Shown: positions 43,101-51,130, numbered from the stretch's first letter. The stretch is DNA of 53,818 bases from Bacteroidales bacterium (GCA_017631875.1 JAGBSL010000018.1:1-53818); one strand, 5' to 3'. Translations and numbers: made by a program. The notes: generated from the sequence alone by a model not told the origin.

Positions 43101-43146
43101 CGGCGGTCCTATCGCTTGGAGATATCGTCTCAAGAGAGTAAACTAA
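40111..43146 (+). CDS. Large multimodular surface glycan-binding lipoprotein (SusE/F position)
   Basis: A 1011-residue lipoprotein (ALAAVVTMGCAKE). After a PKD/Ig-like N-terminal domain (to about 125) come two modules with a GH-GCG...WW motif: GEWQWNNEVAGHFGCGP (about 137) and KGHLGCGPSVESPVEWW (about 328). Two CBM4/9-like jelly-roll repeats follow (about 485-645 and 650-820, each starting AA-NMWN and ending IVIRESQ or IIIRESQ), then a third GHFGCG module (about 853 to the end). It probably captures polysaccharide at the surface for SusCD. It starts 19 bp after susD and is followed by a strong terminator. The GH-GCG module family was not named by me. Confidence 0.85.
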   Translation: MKIFKYMALALAAVVTMGCAKEIMEIDPGKVPSASELNVKIEVDQATNYVTFSIENQGMVPMWLFGEEQIDGKANKKYAYTGNGLQLRLRDAGTHSVEVKAYNAHGVSVGSKVVEFTLENTYRDPFDPSPYFKVIKGEWQWNNEVAGHFGCGPSTDSPFEWWKAGANEKADWSLYNDRMTFTEDGKYSFNPGEDGKVYVNTGFTELGTSPDGNDFMVDIAAYETTYTFENNWNDAGIEEIWLVLPAKTNLSYIPNQTVYDEPRFLVMDSKPSAMRKELKLAAQNAPNGEGFISWYYNFIPAVKVATPEELLAGTDGKGKVWVMDSSAKGHLGCGPSVESPVEWWSANADEKKDFGLYDDEITFYPDGKYVYSSGPDGKMYINWGVTAIGPNPGAEPDIDIEWPLTESTYTFDGETITLAAETPMVYVPSDAMWANPVFTVTELTETTLKVVAMNEGCYWQMIFRARDAQAAPEPEKPVVAPFDPAAATNMWNNAAITVTYWFANSSWGQIADPEATLGNNEYTFVVPEGVGGLEWQGQVVFRNTGLVLSPDKTYDFRAIISATNDGTATIKPCWEHPTEKDSNNNPADVNELFYDNGIAVTAYEDLEYIKAALPGTDIPDLKLVFDFGRFPAGTTVTVKGIVIRESQVTGGGSTPDVPAFDPEAANNMWNDSAIEGYEYYYAPDWAQIDAPEVEQDGRTYTVTLPQATTLQWQAQMKIFTNLSTSADKTYDFYCVLNSSNDHPGTTIKLTKTGDDNSFYFADRHVLTAYEDYVYQVVGMAGIDMEKMTLVFDFGGCAAGTEITISDIIIRESQSAPAPEPEPTPGEFTPGEQLDLLDAADVLPGTWTWEASTDGHFGCGDAIANPCGWWNGTANCKEGCSMYDDLMTFAADGTYTYDPVDGMTFMNAGVTKMNDKKVDNPTVPGAAAPEGDFRVSVEKQTATWELDEFGDFPAIILPAGTIFSYIPNDAFLEAPELYITGVWENQLEISAYTATGNNGGPIAWRYRLKRVN

Positions 43147-43156
43147 TGTCTTTATA

Positions 43157-43198
43157 AAGTCAGGACAAGGCCCGAAATGGGCTTTGCCCTGACTTTTT
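43157..43198 (+). terminator. Terminator after the susCD-SGBP operon
   Basis: AAGTCAGG...CAAGGCCC, loop GAAAT, GGGCTTTG...CCTGACTT with one A-C mismatch, then a T run. It separates the binding/import genes from the hydrolase genes. Confidence 0.85.
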
Positions 43199-43227
43199 AT
43201 ATTTAAATCATTTCAATATGCCACACT

Positions 43228-43262
43228 GTCATTTCGAGCGAGCAAAGCGAGTCGAGAAATCT
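43228..43262 (+). repeat. REP-like palindrome 6 bp before the first GH16 start
   Basis: GTCATTTCGAGCGAG...GAGTCGAGAAATCT; the longest variant here, with an added GCAAAGC segment. Confidence 0.8.
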
Positions 43263-43268
43263 GTTTTA

Positions 43269-44690
43269 ATGATACTGTTAGCAGCATTGTTCTGTGTCGG
43301 CTGCGGAGAGAAGGAACCCGAGCAGGGAAATGCTCCTGAAATCAATCTCCAGGTGACTCCGAGTGAGATTTCCGTGTCTTCAGCGGCGCAGGAGGTTGTT
43401 CTTACCGTCGGCGCTGATGCCGATTGGGGAGTGACCCCGGTCGATTCATGGGTGAAGACTTCTCCGACAGGTGGCGGAAAGGGCGAGACTGCGTTGAAGG
43501 TGACCATAGAGGAGAACAAGTCCTCGGATGAGCGCCAGACCACGCTTCTGTTCAGGACAGGTACTCAGAAGATCGAGATTCCTGTGCGCCAGCACTATAA
43601 GGTGGAGAATGTGACAGTGTCTGATCCCGCGCTTCTTGCTGCTCTTCTCAAGGCTCTTGACAAGGATGGTGACGGCGTGCTCAGCACCAAGGAGGTCGCA
43701 GGAGTGACATCTCTTGACCTCTCGAACTGCGATCTTGAGGATGTGTCGGAGCTTGCAAAGCTCTTCCCTGACCTTGTTTCTCTCAATCTTTCGGGAAACA
43801 ATATCAAGACTATTGACATCCAGCTGCTTTCTAAACTGAAGGACCTGGATCTCACAGGAAACCCTTTGACCACAGTCTATGTGTGGTCGGATTTTACTGC
43901 GCCGGCAGGGTTCAAGATCCCTGAAGGTGCACAGTATGTGGAACCGGAGATCTATACCCCGGCAGGATATACGCTCGTATGGAGGGACGAGTTCAATGAC
44001 CCTTCACTCATTATGCCTGATACCAAGGAGTGGTGGTACGAGACCGCCGAGCCGGGTTGGGTTAACAATGAGCTTCAGACTTACGTTGCCGGTCGCACCG
44101 GCGATATCATCACAGCCGATGTGAGTGACGGCACTCTCAAGATCCGCGCTATAAAGAGCGGCAGCAGGGTGTATTCGGCACGTGTGAACACACGAAAGAA
44201 CTGGACCTACGGCTACTTCGAGGCACGCCTCAAGCTGCCGAAGGGCAAGGGTACATGGCCGGCATTCTGGATGATGCCTTCGGTGTGGTCAGGATGGCCT
44301 GACGGAGGCGAGATCGACATCATGGAGCATGTAGGATGTGTGCCTACAGAGGTGTCGTCATCAATCCACTGCAAGTCATATTACCATGCCATCGGAACCC
44401 AGAAGACCGCCGCCCGCAAAATTGCCGGCGTGATGGATGAGTTCCATACATATGCCCTCGAGTGGACTCCGGAATATATAAAGACCTACGTGGACGGCAA
44501 GCAGCTGTTCTACTACAACCCAGACGACTATTCTCAGGGACGCAACGCCAATACATGGCCGTTCAACAAGCCTTTCGAGCTCAAGCTTAACCTCGCATGG
44601 GGCGGAGACTGGGGCGGAATGATGGGCGTGGACGAAAGCTGCCTCCCTGCAACATATGAAATCGATTACGTACGTGTATTCCAGAAATGA
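43269..44690 (+). CDS. GH16 beta-glucanase with BACON and LRR-like modules
   Basis: About 473 residues. A lipoprotein-type N terminus (MILLAALFCVGC) precedes a BACON domain (INLQVTPSEISVSSAAQEVV...), an EF-hand/LRR-like segment (LDKDGDGVLSTKEVAGVTSL followed by leucine-rich repeats) and a C-terminal GH16 jelly roll with catalytic GGEIDIMEHVG. GH16 enzymes with this motif include laminarinases and lichenases acting on beta-1,3 or beta-1,3-1,4-glucan. An in-frame ATG at 43218 would place the REP repeat inside the coding sequence and supply Arg/Lys residues to the signal. I prefer 43269 because other REP copies stop just before the ATG. Confidence 0.88.
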   Translation: MILLAALFCVGCGEKEPEQGNAPEINLQVTPSEISVSSAAQEVVLTVGADADWGVTPVDSWVKTSPTGGGKGETALKVTIEENKSSDERQTTLLFRTGTQKIEIPVRQHYKVENVTVSDPALLAALLKALDKDGDGVLSTKEVAGVTSLDLSNCDLEDVSELAKLFPDLVSLNLSGNNIKTIDIQLLSKLKDLDLTGNPLTTVYVWSDFTAPAGFKIPEGAQYVEPEIYTPAGYTLVWRDEFNDPSLIMPDTKEWWYETAEPGWVNNELQTYVAGRTGDIITADVSDGTLKIRAIKSGSRVYSARVNTRKNWTYGYFEARLKLPKGKGTWPAFWMMPSVWSGWPDGGEIDIMEHVGCVPTEVSSSIHCKSYYHAIGTQKTAARKIAGVMDEFHTYALEWTPEYIKTYVDGKQLFYYNPDDYSQGRNANTWPFNKPFELKLNLAWGGDWGGMMGVDESCLPATYEIDYVRVFQK

Positions 44691-44697
44691 CACCCCT

Positions 44698-44723
44698 GTC
44701 ATTTCGAGCTTGTCGAGAAATCT
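44698..44723 (+). repeat. REP-like palindrome 7 bp before the second GH16 start
   Basis: GTCATTTCGAGCTTGTCGAG, then AAATCT; the compact form. It starts 7 bp after the upstream stop codon. Confidence 0.8.
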
Positions 44724-44730
44724 TAACATT

Positions 44731-45873
44731 ATGAAAATGATAACAAAACTTCTAGCCCTGGCCCTTTTGGCGGCCTCATGCACAGGACCTGCGCAGACTG
44801 AAACCCCTAAGGGAGGTACAGTGCAGGTTAACCCGACCGAAATCAATGTGGATTTTGAGGAACAGGTTGTTGAACTTACAGTCACTGCAGACGCTGACTG
44901 GGGTTCGTCGGTTGCAGACCAGACATGGTGCACTGTTTCCCCTACAGGTGGAATCAAGGGTGAGACAAAGGTAAAGGTGACCATCAAGAAGAATATCCTT
45001 ACTGAGGCCCGTCAGAATGAGATCACATTCAGGACAACTTCTTCTAAGACTGTTGTCAAGGTGACTCAGGAGACGAGTACAACAGGCGAGGCCATGTTCG
45101 TGCCTGAAGGCTACAAGCTTTTCTGGAGCGACGAGTTTGACGGTCCGTCACTCAATACTGACAACTGGACATGCGAGATCGGCCGCGGCAGCAACGGCTG
45201 GGGTAATGCTGAACTTCAGTATTACACAGATCGTCCTGAGAATGTGGACGTGCGTGACGGCAAACTGGTCATGACAGCGCGCAAGGAGAACTATCAGGGT
45301 GCAACTGCCACTTCTGCCCGTCTGATCACTCTCGGAAAGGTGTACTTCAAGTATGGATATATTGTGGCGTCAATCAAGCTTCCTAAGACTGCTAACGGTC
45401 TCTGGCCTGCATTCTGGATGATGGGTAACGACTTCAAGTCGAAGGGTTGGCCTAACTGCGGTGAGACAGATATTCTTGAGATGGGACACTCCAACGGCTT
45501 CAACAACCGTCAGGAGACCTTCCTTAACGGCGCTTGCCATTGGGGACAGCCAGGACATGCATACTATGCACATGACATCAACAACAAGTACTCTGTCCAG
45601 GACGGCGAATTCCATACATTCACTTGTATATGGACCGAGAACAAGATCTCGATGTATATTGATCTGGAGACATATCCAGATGCGAAGCCATACTTTGAGA
45701 TGACCATCAAGGACTTCGGTGACAACGAGTTCCGTAAGGACAACTTCATCCTCCTGAATCTTGCAGTCGGCGGAAACTTCCCAGGTATCTGGGACATCAA
45801 CCAGGTGACTGCCCTCAATAACGGCCCTGCCGAAATGGAGGTCGACTACGTCCGTGTATTTCAGAAGAAGTAA
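44731..45873 (+). CDS. GH16 beta-glucanase lipoprotein with BACON domain
   Basis: A 380-residue lipoprotein (MKMITKLLALALLAASC). A BACON domain (VQVNPTEINVDFEEQVVELT...WCTVSPTGGIKGETKVKVTI) is followed by GH16 from about residue 120 with catalytic NCGETDILEMGH. The motif is E-T-D-I-L-E instead of the E-I-D-I-M-E of the upstream GH16, so the two enzymes probably differ in specificity. It likely acts on beta-1,3-containing glucans. The ATG follows the REP repeat by 7 bp. Confidence 0.92.
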   Translation: MKMITKLLALALLAASCTGPAQTETPKGGTVQVNPTEINVDFEEQVVELTVTADADWGSSVADQTWCTVSPTGGIKGETKVKVTIKKNILTEARQNEITFRTTSSKTVVKVTQETSTTGEAMFVPEGYKLFWSDEFDGPSLNTDNWTCEIGRGSNGWGNAELQYYTDRPENVDVRDGKLVMTARKENYQGATATSARLITLGKVYFKYGYIVASIKLPKTANGLWPAFWMMGNDFKSKGWPNCGETDILEMGHSNGFNNRQETFLNGACHWGQPGHAYYAHDINNKYSVQDGEFHTFTCIWTENKISMYIDLETYPDAKPYFEMTIKDFGDNEFRKDNFILLNLAVGGNFPGIWDINQVTALNNGPAEMEVDYVRVFQKK

Positions 45874-45876
45874 CAT

Positions 45877-45907
45877 ATCCTCACGTCGCTTCGTTCCTCA
45901 GGATGAC
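45877..45907 (-). repeat. REP-like palindrome, second type, inverted
   Basis: On the minus strand: GTCATCCTGAGGAACGAAGC...GTGAGGAT. It faces the next repeat, as a BIME-like pair in the 85-bp spacer before the CotH gene. Confidence 0.7.
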
Positions 45908-45916
45908 GTCCTATAC

Positions 45917-45948
45917 GTCATTGCGAGACCGTAAGGTCGTGGCAATCT
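45917..45948 (+). repeat. REP-like palindrome, third type
   Basis: GTCATTGCGAGACC...GGTCGTGGCAATCT, 10 bp before the CotH-family ATG. A half copy (CTATACGTCATTGCGAG) recurs at about 49488-49504, inside the 3' end of the S41 protease gene. Confidence 0.75.
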
Positions 45949-45958
45949 TTATGATAGA

Positions 45959-47575
45959 ATGAAAAAAATTGTATATATCCTTATTTCATTGGTGCTGTTG
46001 GCTGCATGCGAGAAGCCGGAACCAGGTCCTGATACCGACGGTAAGGCACGTCCCGGCTACAAAGAGCTGCTGGAGGCATACGACGCCGGCAAGGTCTTCA
46101 AGGAAGTCCAGGCCTCGGCGGAAGTCAACGTCGTTGTCTTTGAGGACGGCTCGAAGATAAATGTGCCCGTATCCTCATTCATGATCCATGATCATACGAA
46201 GACCCCTGCTCCGACAGTCGAGGTTGAGACAGGAATGCAGTGGTGGTCCATAGGTGGACAGATGACAAGTATAAAGGCCCTGCATTCGGCTATGTCTAAA
46301 TACGATGCCGAGCCTGTGTATGTCTATTACGACGCCAATACATTATATATGTATGTCAGCAACCGGGCTTTCCTTAAGTTCGCCAGCAACCGTCTGACTC
46401 CTGAAGAGGAACTTGCTCGTCGACAGAATATCCCTGTTATAGAGATTGACACCGGCGGAAAGGGTATCTATGACAAGGAGAACTATGTAGACGGAACTAT
46501 CACCATAAAGGATCCGGAGAAGCTTTATAGTGATGTTGAGGAGTTCTCGGCGCCTATGGGTATCCGTGGTCGCGGAAACTCAACATGGAGCTTCCCTAAG
46601 AAGCCATGGAAGGTCAAGCTGGACAGCAAGGCTTCCATCTTCGGCATGGGAGCCGACAAGGAGTGGTGTCTGCTTGCAAACTACTCAGACCGTACCTTGA
46701 TGCGCAACATCCTTGCGATGAAGTTATCAGAACTCTGCGGATTTGCATGGACTCCTCACATGTATAGCGTCCATGTCTACCTGAATAATGAATATCAAGG
46801 TGTATATACGTTCTGCGAGCATAAGAAGGTGTCGTCGGACCGTGTTGATATAGATGTTGATGCAGGAGATGTGTACCTTGAGATCGAGCAGCAGCAGGAT
46901 GAGACCACATGCTGGTGGACAAGCATGGGCGTTCCTATGATGTTCAGCGATCCGGAGGAGCCTTCTGCAGAGCTTCTTGCAGAGATCCAGAAGCATTTTG
47001 ACGACTTTGAGGACGCGCTGTATAGCAAGGATATGGCTGACCCGAATAAGGGCTATGCGGCTTACATAGATGTGGACTCGTTCATTGACTATTATATCGT
47101 TCAGGAGCTGGCAAAGAACACCGACGGAAACCTGCGTAAGAGTTCGTTTATCACGAAGAAGAAGGGGGGCAAGCTCGTAATGCACCATCTCTGGGACTTC
47201 GACCTGACTTTTGGAAACAGCGGAGGACTTCTCCATGATCCGGAGGGCTTCTTCATCAAGGATTATACTCCTGGTTGGTACATCGGCGACAACTGGTTCA
47301 ACAGGATGATGAAGGATCCGGCATTCGTTGACAGACTGCAGGCACGCTGGAACGAGCTTTATCCGCAGCTTGTGGCAATGGTGGACTTCATTGATGAGCA
47401 GGCGCTCATTCTTGACAAGGCGCAGCAGCAGAACTTCAAGGTGTGGAGTATCTGGGAGTCTGTGGACTGGGTTGACTGCCCGTCTTTGGGTTCATATGAA
47501 AAGGAGGTTGACTTCCTGAAGGAGTTCTACTCGAAGAGAGTGGAGTGGATGAATACCGCAATAAACAAATTGTAA
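45959..47575 (+). CDS. CotH-kinase family lipoprotein
   Basis: A 538-residue lipoprotein (YILISLVLLAACEKPEPG). The CotH-family core runs from about residue 190: APMGIRGRGNSTWSFPKKPW, KVKLDSKASIFGMGADKEW, LLANYSDRTLMRNILAMKL, TFCEHKKVSSDRVDID and a DFDLTFGN motif that fits the catalytic Asp region. CotH proteins are secreted protein kinases or related atypical kinases in Bacillus spores; in Bacteroidota glycan loci their role is not established. It is placed between the GH16 and GH5 genes of this locus, each with REP repeats in its leader. Confidence 0.88.
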   Translation: MKKIVYILISLVLLAACEKPEPGPDTDGKARPGYKELLEAYDAGKVFKEVQASAEVNVVVFEDGSKINVPVSSFMIHDHTKTPAPTVEVETGMQWWSIGGQMTSIKALHSAMSKYDAEPVYVYYDANTLYMYVSNRAFLKFASNRLTPEEELARRQNIPVIEIDTGGKGIYDKENYVDGTITIKDPEKLYSDVEEFSAPMGIRGRGNSTWSFPKKPWKVKLDSKASIFGMGADKEWCLLANYSDRTLMRNILAMKLSELCGFAWTPHMYSVHVYLNNEYQGVYTFCEHKKVSSDRVDIDVDAGDVYLEIEQQQDETTCWWTSMGVPMMFSDPEEPSAELLAEIQKHFDDFEDALYSKDMADPNKGYAAYIDVDSFIDYYIVQELAKNTDGNLRKSSFITKKKGGKLVMHHLWDFDLTFGNSGGLLHDPEGFFIKDYTPGWYIGDNWFNRMMKDPAFVDRLQARWNELYPQLVAMVDFIDEQALILDKAQQQNFKVWSIWESVDWVDCPSLGSYEKEVDFLKEFYSKRVEWMNTAINKL

Positions 47576-47578
47576 ATT

Positions 47579-47605
47579 GTCATTTCGAGCGAAGTCGAGA
47601 AATCT
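47579..47605 (+). repeat. REP-like palindrome 11 bp before the GH5 start
   Basis: GTCATTTCGAGCGAAGTCGA, then GAAATCT: the consensus form of the family in this window. It starts 3 bp after the upstream stop codon. Confidence 0.85.
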
Positions 47606-47616
47606 AAAACACGATT

Positions 47617-48855
47617 ATGAAAACTAGACATTTTATTCTTCTGGCCCTGGTACTCTGCTGCCTGGCCTGCACACAGAAGCCTCAGGACCTTCCGAAGGAC
47701 GCATTCGTCCGTGTGAGCGGTCCGTACCTCATCGAACCCGATGGTGACACTCTCTTCATCAAGGGTACAAACCTCGGAAACTGGCTCAATCCGGAAGGCT
47801 ACATGTTCGGTTTCCAGAAGACCAACTCGGCATGGATGATCGATCAGATGTTCAAGCAGATGGTCGGACCTGATTTCACAGCCGAATTCTGGAAGATGTT
47901 CAAGGACAACTATGTGAACGAGAAGGATATCGAGTTCATAGCTTCAAGGGGAGCGAACACCATTCGTGTTCCTTTCCACTATAAGCTCTTCACCGATGAG
48001 GACTATATGGGCCTTACAGCCGACCAGGACGGTTTCAAGAGGCTTGACGACGTGATCGGATGGTGCCGTACACATGGTCTCTATGTTATCCTTGATATGC
48101 ACGATGCTCCAGGAGGACAGACAGGAGACAACATCGATGACAGCTATGGCTATCCTTGGCTCCTTGAGAGCGAAGCGTCCCAGCAGCTTTTCTGCGACAT
48201 CTGGAAGCGTATTGCCGAGTACTATAAGAATGAGCCGGTAGTCATTGCATATGACCTCATCAATGAGCCTATCGCCCCATATTTCGAGAATGTTCCCGAG
48301 CTCAATGCCAAGCTTGAGCCTCTCCACAAGAGAGTGACGGCTGCTATCCGAGAAGTCGATCCTAACCACATCATCATGATCGGTGCTCCTCAGTGGAACA
48401 GCAACTTCGATCCGTTCACCGACTGGACTTATGATGACAACATGATGTATTCATGCCACAGATACGGCGGAGATGCATGTGTGGAGGCTATCGGTAACTT
48501 CATCGCATTCCGCGACAAGACTAACCTTCCTATGTACATGGGTGAGATAGGACACAATACAGACGAGTGGCAGGAGGCATTCTGCATCGCAATGGAGAGA
48601 AGCAACATCGGCTATACATTCTGGCCATACAAGAAGATCCGAAACTCATGCTTCAACGGCATCACCCCTCCTGAGAACTGGGACAAGGTGATGGAGTTCT
48701 CAGAAGCTCCTCGCACAACATACTTCGAGGTACGCGACGCCCGTCCGGATCAGGCAGTTACACGCCAGGCAATGCTCGACTTCATCGAAGCCTGCAAGTT
48801 CGACAACTGCGTCCCACAGGAAGGCTACATCAATTCCCTAAGATTGGATAAATAG
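47617..48855 (+). CDS. GH5-family glycoside hydrolase lipoprotein
   Basis: A 412-residue lipoprotein (MKTRHFILLALVLCCLAC). The GH5 barrel has FIKGTNLGNWLNPEGY, ANTIRVPFHYKLF, VILDMHDAPGGQ, acid/base Glu in AYDLINEPIAPYF and nucleophile Glu in LPMYMGEIGHNTDEW. GH5 covers endo-beta-1,4-glucanase, exo-1,3-glucanase and mannanase; the LGNWLNPEG start recalls the exo-beta-1,3-glucanase/GH5_46-like types, which would fit the GH16 neighbours. The specificity is inferred. It is convergent with the HAD gene, stop codons 1 bp apart. Confidence 0.9.
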   Translation: MKTRHFILLALVLCCLACTQKPQDLPKDAFVRVSGPYLIEPDGDTLFIKGTNLGNWLNPEGYMFGFQKTNSAWMIDQMFKQMVGPDFTAEFWKMFKDNYVNEKDIEFIASRGANTIRVPFHYKLFTDEDYMGLTADQDGFKRLDDVIGWCRTHGLYVILDMHDAPGGQTGDNIDDSYGYPWLLESEASQQLFCDIWKRIAEYYKNEPVVIAYDLINEPIAPYFENVPELNAKLEPLHKRVTAAIREVDPNHIIMIGAPQWNSNFDPFTDWTYDDNMMYSCHRYGGDACVEAIGNFIAFRDKTNLPMYMGEIGHNTDEWQEAFCIAMERSNIGYTFWPYKKIRNSCFNGITPPENWDKVMEFSEAPRTTYFEVRDARPDQAVTRQAMLDFIEACKFDNCVPQEGYINSLRLDK

Positions 48856-48856
48856 A

Positions 48857-49474
48857 TTAAAGGTCTTCCAGGCGGATCTGAGTGAAATCGTCGATGACCA
48901 TGTCACAGAGCGGGGTGAGAACCTCGCTCTTGTTTGTTGTGGTGAGTCCTATGACCTTTGCTCCGGCTGCGCGTCCGGCTGCTATGCCGTGCAGCGAATC
49001 TTCAAAGACGATTGTCTCCTCAGGCTTGCCGCCAAGGACTTCCATTCCTTTGAGGAAGCATTCCGGATCCGGCTTCGACTTGCTGAAGTCGTTGCTGGTG
49101 AGGATCCTGTCGACAACCTCAAGCAGCTCCGGATGTGCCCTGTAGGCATTTGCCATCTTTACATTATGTGAACTTGTCACGATAGCTGTCCTGATGCCAG
49201 CCGCCTTCAGTGACTGCATGAACTCGAGCGCTCCGGGAACATATTCATATGACATGGTCCTTTCGAACTCGTTGAGCTCCGGCTCAATCTCCTCGTACAG
49301 TTCACGAAGGTTGTCCTTGAACGGACCTGCCGCAATCTGCTTGAAGGTCTGTCCCTTGATCATCAGTCCGAAATTGTCCAGGTCGAGGTACTCCTTGCCC
49401 TTCTTGTTCCAGAATATCGTATACTGGCTCTCAGTGTCGGCAATCACGCCGTCGAAATCGAATAATATAATCAT
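48857..49474 (-). CDS. HAD-superfamily phosphatase / beta-phosphoglucomutase-like
   Basis: A 205-residue HAD subfamily IA protein: nucleophile motif DFDGVIADTE, motif II IVTSSHN, motif III Lys in FSKSKPDPECFL and motif IV FEDSLHGIAAGRAAG. Likely a sugar-phosphate phosphatase or beta-phosphoglucomutase; the substrate is unknown. Its ATG overlaps the stop of the S41 protease gene (ATGA), so it is co-translated with it. Confidence 0.88.
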   Translation of the reverse strand: MIILFDFDGVIADTESQYTIFWNKKGKEYLDLDNFGLMIKGQTFKQIAAGPFKDNLRELYEEIEPELNEFERTMSYEYVPGALEFMQSLKAAGIRTAIVTSSHNVKMANAYRAHPELLEVVDRILTSNDFSKSKPDPECFLKGMEVLGGKPEETIVFEDSLHGIAAGRAAGAKVIGLTTTNKSEVLTPLCDMVIDDFTQIRLEDL

Positions 49475-51105
49475 TGTCTTATATCCCTATACGTCATTGC
49501 GAGGAGTTTGAGCGCCTTCTCAAGCTGCTCGTCATATCTGAGTCGGATCTGCACTCCGGCCTCCTGGAACCAGTATCTTGTAGCCAGCTCCTCCTCGATG
49601 AACGGGATGATCTCGTCCTTCTTCAGTCTGAGGAACTGCTCCTTCTCCATGTCAAGAGCCTTCTCCAAAGCCTCAAGTTCGGCCTTCATTGTCTCTGCCA
49701 GTCCGTCCTTCTCCAGCTCCTCCTTCATCTGGTCGTACAGGGTCTTGGCGCTGCTGCGGTAGTCGAAGTCCTGGGTCTTCGCGAACTTCACGAAATCTTC
49801 CCAGTCAGCATCAGAGAAATGGTAATCCTCTACAGCAGGAAGACTGTCATGACGGCGTGAATAGTCGATGGCATACTGGTCGATAACGCCACCCAGCACG
49901 AGTGCGTAAACCAGTCTGCTATAGTCCTTAGGCTTGATCTCAATGTCTGGGGTAATTCCGCCACCGTCGCGAACGATGCGTCCTGAGGCTGTCTTGAACT
50001 CACTGGTCAGCGAGTCAGGAATATGTCCCACGCTGCCGTCCTCGTTGCGTCGGCTGTAGTCGATAGCCTGCACGCAGCGGCCGCTCGGAGTGTAGTATTT
50101 TGCGGTTGTGACCTTCATCTGACCGTTGTATGGAAGCGGACGGATCGATTGGACGAGTCCCTTGCCGTAGCTCCTTGTGCCCATGATCGTACCTCTGTCA
50201 TGGTCCTGGATGGCTCCTGCGACGATTTCGGAAGCGGATGCCGAGCCTGAGTCTATGAGCACGATTATTGGCATCTCTGTGTCGACCGGTTCAAGGGAAG
50301 TGCGGTATTCGTATGAGTTTGCGGCGCTATTGCCCTTCGAGGTTACAGCAAGAGTGTTCTTTGGAAGGAAGATGGAAAGGATGTTCACAGCCTCGCTCAT
50401 CAGGCCGCCGCCATTGCCGCGAAGGTCAAGTACGAACCTCTTCATGCCAGCCTTCTTAAGTTCAATGAACTTAGCCCTTACCTCAGCTCCTACATTTTCT
50501 GTAAATCCGGAAAGAAGCAGGTATCCGGTCGTATCGTCAATCATTGCTGCGTATTCCACGTCTGGCAGATGTATCCTTTCGCGCAGTACGGGCACGTCAA
50601 GAGTGTCACCTGTGCGTACCTTCTTCACTTTGAAGACGACTGTGGTTCCTGGCTTTCCCTTCATCCTGTCTGTGCTTTCCTTGATCTCCAGGTCTTTGGT
50701 CAGGACTCCGTCGATCGCTATGATCTCGTCGCCGCAGACGAGGCCGGCCTTGACGGCTGGGGAACCTGCGTACGGCTCGTTGATGATCACGTTACTGCCC
50801 TTTGGCTTATGTATGATCGCGCCGATGCCTCCGTATGTGTTTGAAAGCATCATCTGGAGGTCGTCGTTCTCCTCTTCAGGTATATATACGGTGTATGGGT
50901 CAAGCTCTTCGAGCATCGCGTCCACTCCCGCCCTCATGATCCTGTCGACAGGAAGTGAGTCAACGTACGAGCGGTTCAGTTCCTTCACGATTGCATTATG
51001 GATCTCTGTCCATTTGCCGAGCTTGAAGCTCTTTGACTGGCCTGATGCAGTTGTAACTGCCAGGAAAGTTACGGCGATTGCCGCTATGGTATATAATTTT
51101 CTCAT
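49471..51105 (-). CDS. S41 C-terminal processing peptidase
   Basis: A 544-residue Ctp/Prc-type protease: signal peptide (MRKLYTIAAIAVTFLAVTTASG), helical N-terminal region, PDZ domain (YGGIGAIIHKPKGSNVIINE...), and the S41 core with RFVLDLRGNGGGLMSEAVNI, the catalytic Ser in LIDSGSASASEIVAGA and Lys in TRSYGKGLVQS. It probably trims or degrades periplasmic proteins. The last ten codons (MTYRDIRQ) are contributed partly by a REP-like half repeat. The -7 box ends only 4 nt before the ATG. Confidence 0.93.
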   Translation of the reverse strand: MRKLYTIAAIAVTFLAVTTASGQSKSFKLGKWTEIHNAIVKELNRSYVDSLPVDRIMRAGVDAMLEELDPYTVYIPEEENDDLQMMLSNTYGGIGAIIHKPKGSNVIINEPYAGSPAVKAGLVCGDEIIAIDGVLTKDLEIKESTDRMKGKPGTTVVFKVKKVRTGDTLDVPVLRERIHLPDVEYAAMIDDTTGYLLLSGFTENVGAEVRAKFIELKKAGMKRFVLDLRGNGGGLMSEAVNILSIFLPKNTLAVTSKGNSAANSYEYRTSLEPVDTEMPIIVLIDSGSASASEIVAGAIQDHDRGTIMGTRSYGKGLVQSIRPLPYNGQMKVTTAKYYTPSGRCVQAIDYSRRNEDGSVGHIPDSLTSEFKTASGRIVRDGGGITPDIEIKPKDYSRLVYALVLGGVIDQYAIDYSRRHDSLPAVEDYHFSDADWEDFVKFAKTQDFDYRSSAKTLYDQMKEELEKDGLAETMKAELEALEKALDMEKEQFLRLKKDEIIPFIEEELATRYWFQEAGVQIRLRYDEQLEKALKLLAMTYRDIRQ

Positions 51106-51109
51106 ACCA

Positions 51110-51117
51110 CAAAAGTA
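51110..51117 (-). promoter_or_regulatory. -7 box (TACTTTTG) for the S41 gene, 4 nt from ATG
   Basis: Minus-strand TACTTTTG, then TGGT and the ATG at 51105. The signal peptide fixes the start codon, so this promoter would produce a leaderless mRNA. Confidence 0.5.
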
Positions 51118-51130
51118 CGAAATATTTTTA

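Noticed and set aside
43218..43268. Upstream start for the first GH16 gene
   Set aside because: It would translate the REP repeat; in five other genes the repeat ends just before the ATG, so 43269 is more consistent.
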